From contig LWRO01000002.1 of assembly GCA_001657325.1 (NCBI GenBank), positions 273,711 through 337,710 of the forward strand: a stretch of 64,000 nucleotides of DNA, written 5' to 3'. Below the pieces are notes generated by a model. That model saw only the letters and a list, made by a program, of their open reading frames with translations. It had not been told where the DNA came from and searched no databases. Shown in pieces: positions 60,912 through 64,000 of the stretch. The first letter of the stretch is position 1; each line of letters opens with the position of its first letter. The DNA is from Geitlerinema sp. BBD 1991-9 (GTDB taxonomy: Bacteria > Cyanobacteriota > Cyanobacteriia > Cyanobacteriales > Geitlerinemataceae). A program made the position numbers and the translations under genes.

Positions 60912-62429
60912 TTAAACCAACTCCAACTTTTCTAATGCTTCTACCGTCTGTTGGGGATTCACGAGGGTATTCGCACACAGAATTCCCGAGGCGGCGACAG
61001 CGGGAACTCCAATTCCCGGAAGAGTGGTATCGCCGACGCGGTAGAGTCCCTGAATTGGCGTGTGAGTACTCGGGAAAATCCCCTGAATCGGTGGAATAGC
61101 GGGGCCGTAAGTCCCTCGATAACGCCGTAAAAACCGCTCGTGAGTAATCGGCGTGCCGACCATCTCGAACTCAATGCGATCGCGCACGTCGGGAATAATT
61201 TTTTCAAGCGCGTGGTAGAGCGACTTCGATCGATCCTGTTTGCGTTCTTCGTAGTTCGCGTTGAGTTTCCAATCTCCGTAGGGTTCGAGGGTGTAGGCGT
61301 GTACGACGTGATAGCCCTCAGGGGCTAGGCTCGCGTCCCATACCGTGGGAATAGAAACCATACACGTATTACCCGGATCGGTCAGATCGAGCATTCCATC
61401 GAGGACGACAGCGTGATGACCCATCAAGTCTTCCAACCCATCCGCGCGAATCCCCAAATACAGATGCATAAAACTGTTGAGGGGGGGGAGTGCGAGACTT
61501 TCTTGGCGGTAGGACGGGGGTAAGTCTGTCGGTTCGAGGAGTCTGCGGTAAGTATCCCAAATCGTCGCGTTGGACACGACAACAGGAGCCGTAATGGTTT
61601 CACCGTTTCGCAATCGCACGCCGCGCACCTCACCCGACTCGACCCAAATTTTCTCGACGTGAGTTTTCAAACGCAACTCGCCGCCCCATTTTTTCAAACC
61701 GCGGACGAGTGCTTGTACGATCGAAGCCGTTCCCCCAAGGGGATAGTCTACGCTCGATCGATCTCGCTCTCCCAAGACAAACGCAAATTCTGGAGCGATC
61801 GTGCCGTAAGACTTTAAACCCGAGAGTAAGAAGCATTCGAGATCGATGGTGCGGCGAATCCAGGAATTGGTCACGCACTCGTCCATCAACTCGCCGACGG
61901 TCCGTTGAGATAACCCCAGTGCCGGAACCAGTTTCAGTAAACCCAGAGGATAGTGTTGTAGCAAAAGCGGAAGAGCGTGCCAGTCGATCCGCAATGCGAG
62001 GGCTGGAATACCCCGCAATCCTTCGTAGATCGTCATCAACCGCCGTGCGAGTCGATCGAATTCCCGTGCGCCTTGCGGTGTAATCTCTGCGATCGAATTT
62101 CGGTATCGATCGAGGTCGGTGTAAACGTCTAACGTCCCATCGGAAAAGTGATAACGTCCGAGAGGATCGTAAACAACTGTTTCGATCGACTCTTCGAGAA
62201 AATCGAGAACTTGACGTAAGGGATTGAGACTGTTCGGATCGCCGAGTCCGCAGAAAAACGAAGGCCCCACGTCGAAGGAAAACCCCTGACGCGAGACACC
62301 GTGTGCTGCACCACCCGGAATCGAATGGCCTTCACAAAGGAGGACTGATTTTCCATACCGTGCCAGCATGGACGCGGTTACGAGTCCACCAATACCACTA
62401 CCGATGACAACGACTTCTACATCAGACAT
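60912..62429 (-). CDS. CrtISO-like FAD-dependent oxidoreductase (carotenoid isomerase/desaturase family)
   Basis: A 505-residue flavoprotein. The dinucleotide-binding fold is at 5-33 (VVVIGSGIGGLVTASMLARY...LLCEG). It continues with the phytoene-desaturase-type segments PGGAAHGVSRQGFSFDVGPS, RSSVDYPLGGTASIVQALVR, and the C-terminal FAD-contact LYRVGDTTLPGIGVPAVAAS. Length and layout match the CrtISO/CrtH group and its paralogues, which act on poly-cis carotenoids. The sequence differs enough from true CrtH (for example AAHGVSRQGF) that I call it a paralogue of unknown substrate. It is 50 bp downstream of no gene on this strand, and upstream of rsmB. Confidence 0.85.
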   Translation of the reverse strand: MSDVEVVVIGSGIGGLVTASMLARYGKSVLLCEGHSIPGGAAHGVSRQGFSFDVGPSFFCGLGDPNSLNPLRQVLDFLEESIETVVYDPLGRYHFSDGTLDVYTDLDRYRNSIAEITPQGAREFDRLARRLMTIYEGLRGIPALALRIDWHALPLLLQHYPLGLLKLVPALGLSQRTVGELMDECVTNSWIRRTIDLECFLLSGLKSYGTIAPEFAFVLGERDRSSVDYPLGGTASIVQALVRGLKKWGGELRLKTHVEKIWVESGEVRGVRLRNGETITAPVVVSNATIWDTYRRLLEPTDLPPSYRQESLALPPLNSFMHLYLGIRADGLEDLMGHHAVVLDGMLDLTDPGNTCMVSIPTVWDASLAPEGYHVVHAYTLEPYGDWKLNANYEERKQDRSKSLYHALEKIIPDVRDRIEFEMVGTPITHERFLRRYRGTYGPAIPPIQGIFPSTHTPIQGLYRVGDTTLPGIGVPAVAASGILCANTLVNPQQTVEALEKLELV

Positions 62430-62533
62430 GAACTTTTACAGTGAAGAGTAAAGCGTGAAGCGTGAAGTCTCAAGCGCGGACAATCCGGAAGGTTTTCAGT
62501 TGCTCGTTACCTCCTAATCTCTTCACCACTATC

Positions 62534-63169
62534 TCACCACAAAGCTGTCGGTTCGTATCCTAAATCAGACATCATCCGACGCAGTAGGGGCATACTCAAA
62601 CCGATGACGTTGGTGTGGCAGCCTTCCAGTTTTTCGACAAACAGGCTGCCTCGTCCGTCGATAGCAAAGCACCCAGCACAATTGAGCGGTTCCCCAGTGG
62701 CCACGTAGGCTTCGATCTGTCGATCGCTCACGTTTGCAAAATGAACTCGCGTCACTTCGCAATTGACAACTGTAATATTTTGCGCTAAGTCAACGATAGC
62801 GTGTCCGGTGTAGAGTTCGCCGATCTGCCCACGCATTTCTTTCCAACGTTCGACGGCCGCTTCCGGATTTTCGGGTTTTCCGTAGATTCGATCGTTGAGG
62901 AGCAACATCGAATCGCAGGCGAGAATTAACACGGATTCCGGATCGTTGGGATCGATCGATCTCGGGGGTAAATCGCCTTGTCTCACTCGCTCGGCAATAC
63001 TTTCCGCTTTCAATTGCGCCAGTGTTTGCACCAACGCAACGGGATTGGTCAGTTGAACTTGCGATTCGTCGAGATCGCTCGGACAAACGATCGGCTCGAT
63101 TCCTGCATTCAGCAAGAGTTGGCGACGAGCAGGAGAGGCAGAGGCAAGAATGAGAATCGGTTGGCTCAT
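62534..63169 (-). CDS. maf: Maf-family nucleotide pyrophosphatase
   Basis: A 211-residue protein from ATG 63169 ([20 protein letters not shown]); a much longer frame upstream overlaps the psbP gene end and is not needed. Maf motifs: [10 protein letters not shown] (phosphate site), [14 protein letters not shown] (catalytic Asp), a Lys-rich KPEN segment and the C-terminal [20 protein letters not shown] followed by [13 protein letters not shown]. Maf proteins hydrolyse (d)TTP, UTP or modified nucleotides and are linked to division arrest in some bacteria. It lies 105 bp upstream of the oxidoreductase and 58 bp downstream of psbP, so the three may be cotranscribed. Confidence 0.94.
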   Translation of the reverse strand: MSQPILILASASPARRQLLLNAGIEPIVCPSDLDESQVQLTNPVALVQTLAQLKAESIAERVRQGDLPPRSIDPNDPESVLILACDSMLLLNDRIYGKPENPEAAVERWKEMRGQIGELYTGHAIVDLAQNITVVNCEVTRVHFANVSDRQIEAYVATGEPLNCAGCFAIDGRGSLFVEKLEGCHTNVIGLSMPLLRRMMSDLGYEPTALW

Positions 63170-63227
63170 ACGTTTGGAGAGGGGGAAGTGGAGATGAGGA
63201 GATGGGGCGGTCAGGACGTGAGGGGAA

Positions 63228-63776
63228 TTAGTAAACTGAGAAAGACTTGGCGACGAGGCGAAGTTTATCTTGGATCTCTTGCCAGCGCGACTCGGTGGTC
63301 GAAACGTTAAACGTAAACAGATTACCCCTCGAAATGGCAATACTGGCGACATTATGACGCAGTTGGTCGGGGAGTTTGACGGCGTATTCAAATAAATAGT
63401 AAGTTTTTCCGTCGTCGTCTTGGCGCAATTGAGCACTGACGAGTTCGGCGACGCGATTCGAGCCTTCCGGTGCGATTGCTCGTTTAGAGAGTTCGTAACC
63501 CACCTCTGTTGGCGTTCCGAGATCGGCAAGTGTTTGTCCTTCGTCAACGGGATTGATAATAACGCTGGCATTTTCACTTCGCTCGATGAGATCGTGGAAA
63601 ATCACATCCGGCGAGAGGTTGGCTGCATTCATTTCAATCCATTCGTTGGGATATAAGAAGCGATACCCATCGTAACTATCGATATAGGACGCTAAGCCAC
63701 TGGTGGGAGATGTCGCGCAACTGGTCAGCGTTACGGTGAGTGTAAAGAGTAATATTGCCGCAATCCGTTTAAACAT
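63228..63776 (-). CDS. psbP2: PsbP-like photosystem II lipoprotein (CyanoP)
   Basis: A 182-residue protein from ATG 63776; 22 upstream codons in the same frame are not needed. The signal peptide ends in the lipobox LTSC with Cys20, as in cyanobacterial PsbP. The PsbP fold is visible: [15 protein letters not shown] (conserved opening), [58 protein letters not shown] and the C-terminal [20 protein letters not shown]. CyanoP is lumenal, binds early photosystem II assembly intermediates and is not essential for oxygen evolution in the best-known strain. Confidence 0.94.
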   Translation of the reverse strand: MFKRIAAILLFTLTVTLTSCATSPTSGLASYIDSYDGYRFLYPNEWIEMNAANLSPDVIFHDLIERSENASVIINPVDEGQTLADLGTPTEVGYELSKRAIAPEGSNRVAELVSAQLRQDDDGKTYYLFEYAVKLPDQLRHNVASIAISRGNLFTFNVSTTESRWQEIQDKLRLVAKSFSVY

Positions 63777-63887
63777 AATTTTGGTTATCGTTACAAATTG
63801 AGGTTGAATCTCGTCGTGAGTCATCGGCATCCGACTCTCCACTCACCATCGGACGAATCGATCGTTCAAGTCAAGTCAATTGTAGTG

Positions 63888-63934
63888 AGGAGGTAAGCTC
63901 ACCCCCGGTTGAAGCGCGGGGGCTTTCGCCTCCT
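63888..63934. other. Long stem-loop, possibly the end of an IS200/IS605-type element
   Basis: AGGAGG (63888-63893) pairs with CCTCCT (63929-63934), and inside it CCCCCG (63902-63907) with CGGGGG (63917-63922), with AAG/CTT pairs between. Such subterminal hairpins mark ends of IS200/IS605 elements in cyanobacteria. On the minus strand a frame ending ...RRRKPPRFNRG stops here at 63899-63901 and runs off the window. It may be the tail of a TnpB-like gene, but this cannot be shown. Confidence 0.3.
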
Positions 63935-64000
63935 TGCTCCTAACCCTTGAGTTTTAACCCTAGCTTTGGCATCCCTTCGCCTTGACGGCGGGACTGATAC

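Noticed and set aside
63170..63577. 136-codon N-terminal extension of Maf
   Set aside because: It overlaps the psbP coding region and has no Maf-like or signal sequence; the family begins at [10 protein letters not shown].

Overview
The window comes from a cyanobacterial chromosome. Genes that point to this are a CpcT/CpeT-type phycobiliprotein lyase (42758-43348), a PsbP-like lipoprotein (CyanoP, 63228-63776), glgC for cyanobacterial glycogen synthesis, DUF3143, DUF3352, DUF928, CHASE2 and CHAT proteins, and cyanobacterial-style TpsA proteins. The PEP-CTERM protease, the large secreted repertoire and the many short intergenic repeats suggest a larger-genome, possibly filamentous, strain. The octamer TCGATCGA is very frequent in genes and spacers and looks like a local counterpart of HIP1 (GCGATCGC).

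Left part (1-5946): an SGNH hydrolase cut by the window edge, a GT81 glucosyl-3-phosphoglycerate synthase, a small lipoprotein, an AT-rich stretch of about 1.2 kb without genes, and a PEP-CTERM zinc metalloprotease. From 6059 to 14705 there is a same-strand block: TpsA adhesin - exported TPR-CHAT protease - DUF928 protein - CHASE2/PAS/GGDEF membrane diguanylate cyclase. Then come a Tat-type lipoprotein sulfatase, SUI1, a TPR protein, a ComM-like AAA protein, two DnaJ proteins with DUF3143, glgC and a GPH-type sugar transporter.

The centre (24959-36938) is the most unusual part. It holds a 153-residue mini-TpsA (signal peptide plus only the conserved C-terminal tail), three tandem full-length TpsA genes with near-identical starts and leaders, and a second exported TPR-CHAT protease. 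The first full-length gene carries a -1 frameshift at a G5 tract. No TpsB pore gene is in the window. I infer a secreted-adhesin array served by paired envelope caspase-like proteases and linked to c-di-GMP, with mosaic exchange among the adhesins.

Right part (37186-64000): a chimeric SGNH/beta-helix/RTX protein, an M20 amidohydrolase next to a 9.6-copy heptamer array, DUF3352, an IS630-type transposase remnant, cpcT, a VanX-like dipeptidase, DUF2470, an EamA transporter, a membrane subtilase translationally coupled to a 72-residue protein, and three copies of a ~135-bp MITE with target duplications beside a truncated IS5-type transposase. These are followed by a 992-residue beta-helix protein, a PAS-GAF-GAF-GGDEF protein with a cysteine cluster, pheT, rsmB, a CrtISO-like oxidoreductase, maf and psbP. 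I saw no rRNA, no convincing tRNA and no CRISPR array. All family names are from reading the sequence; no database search was run.
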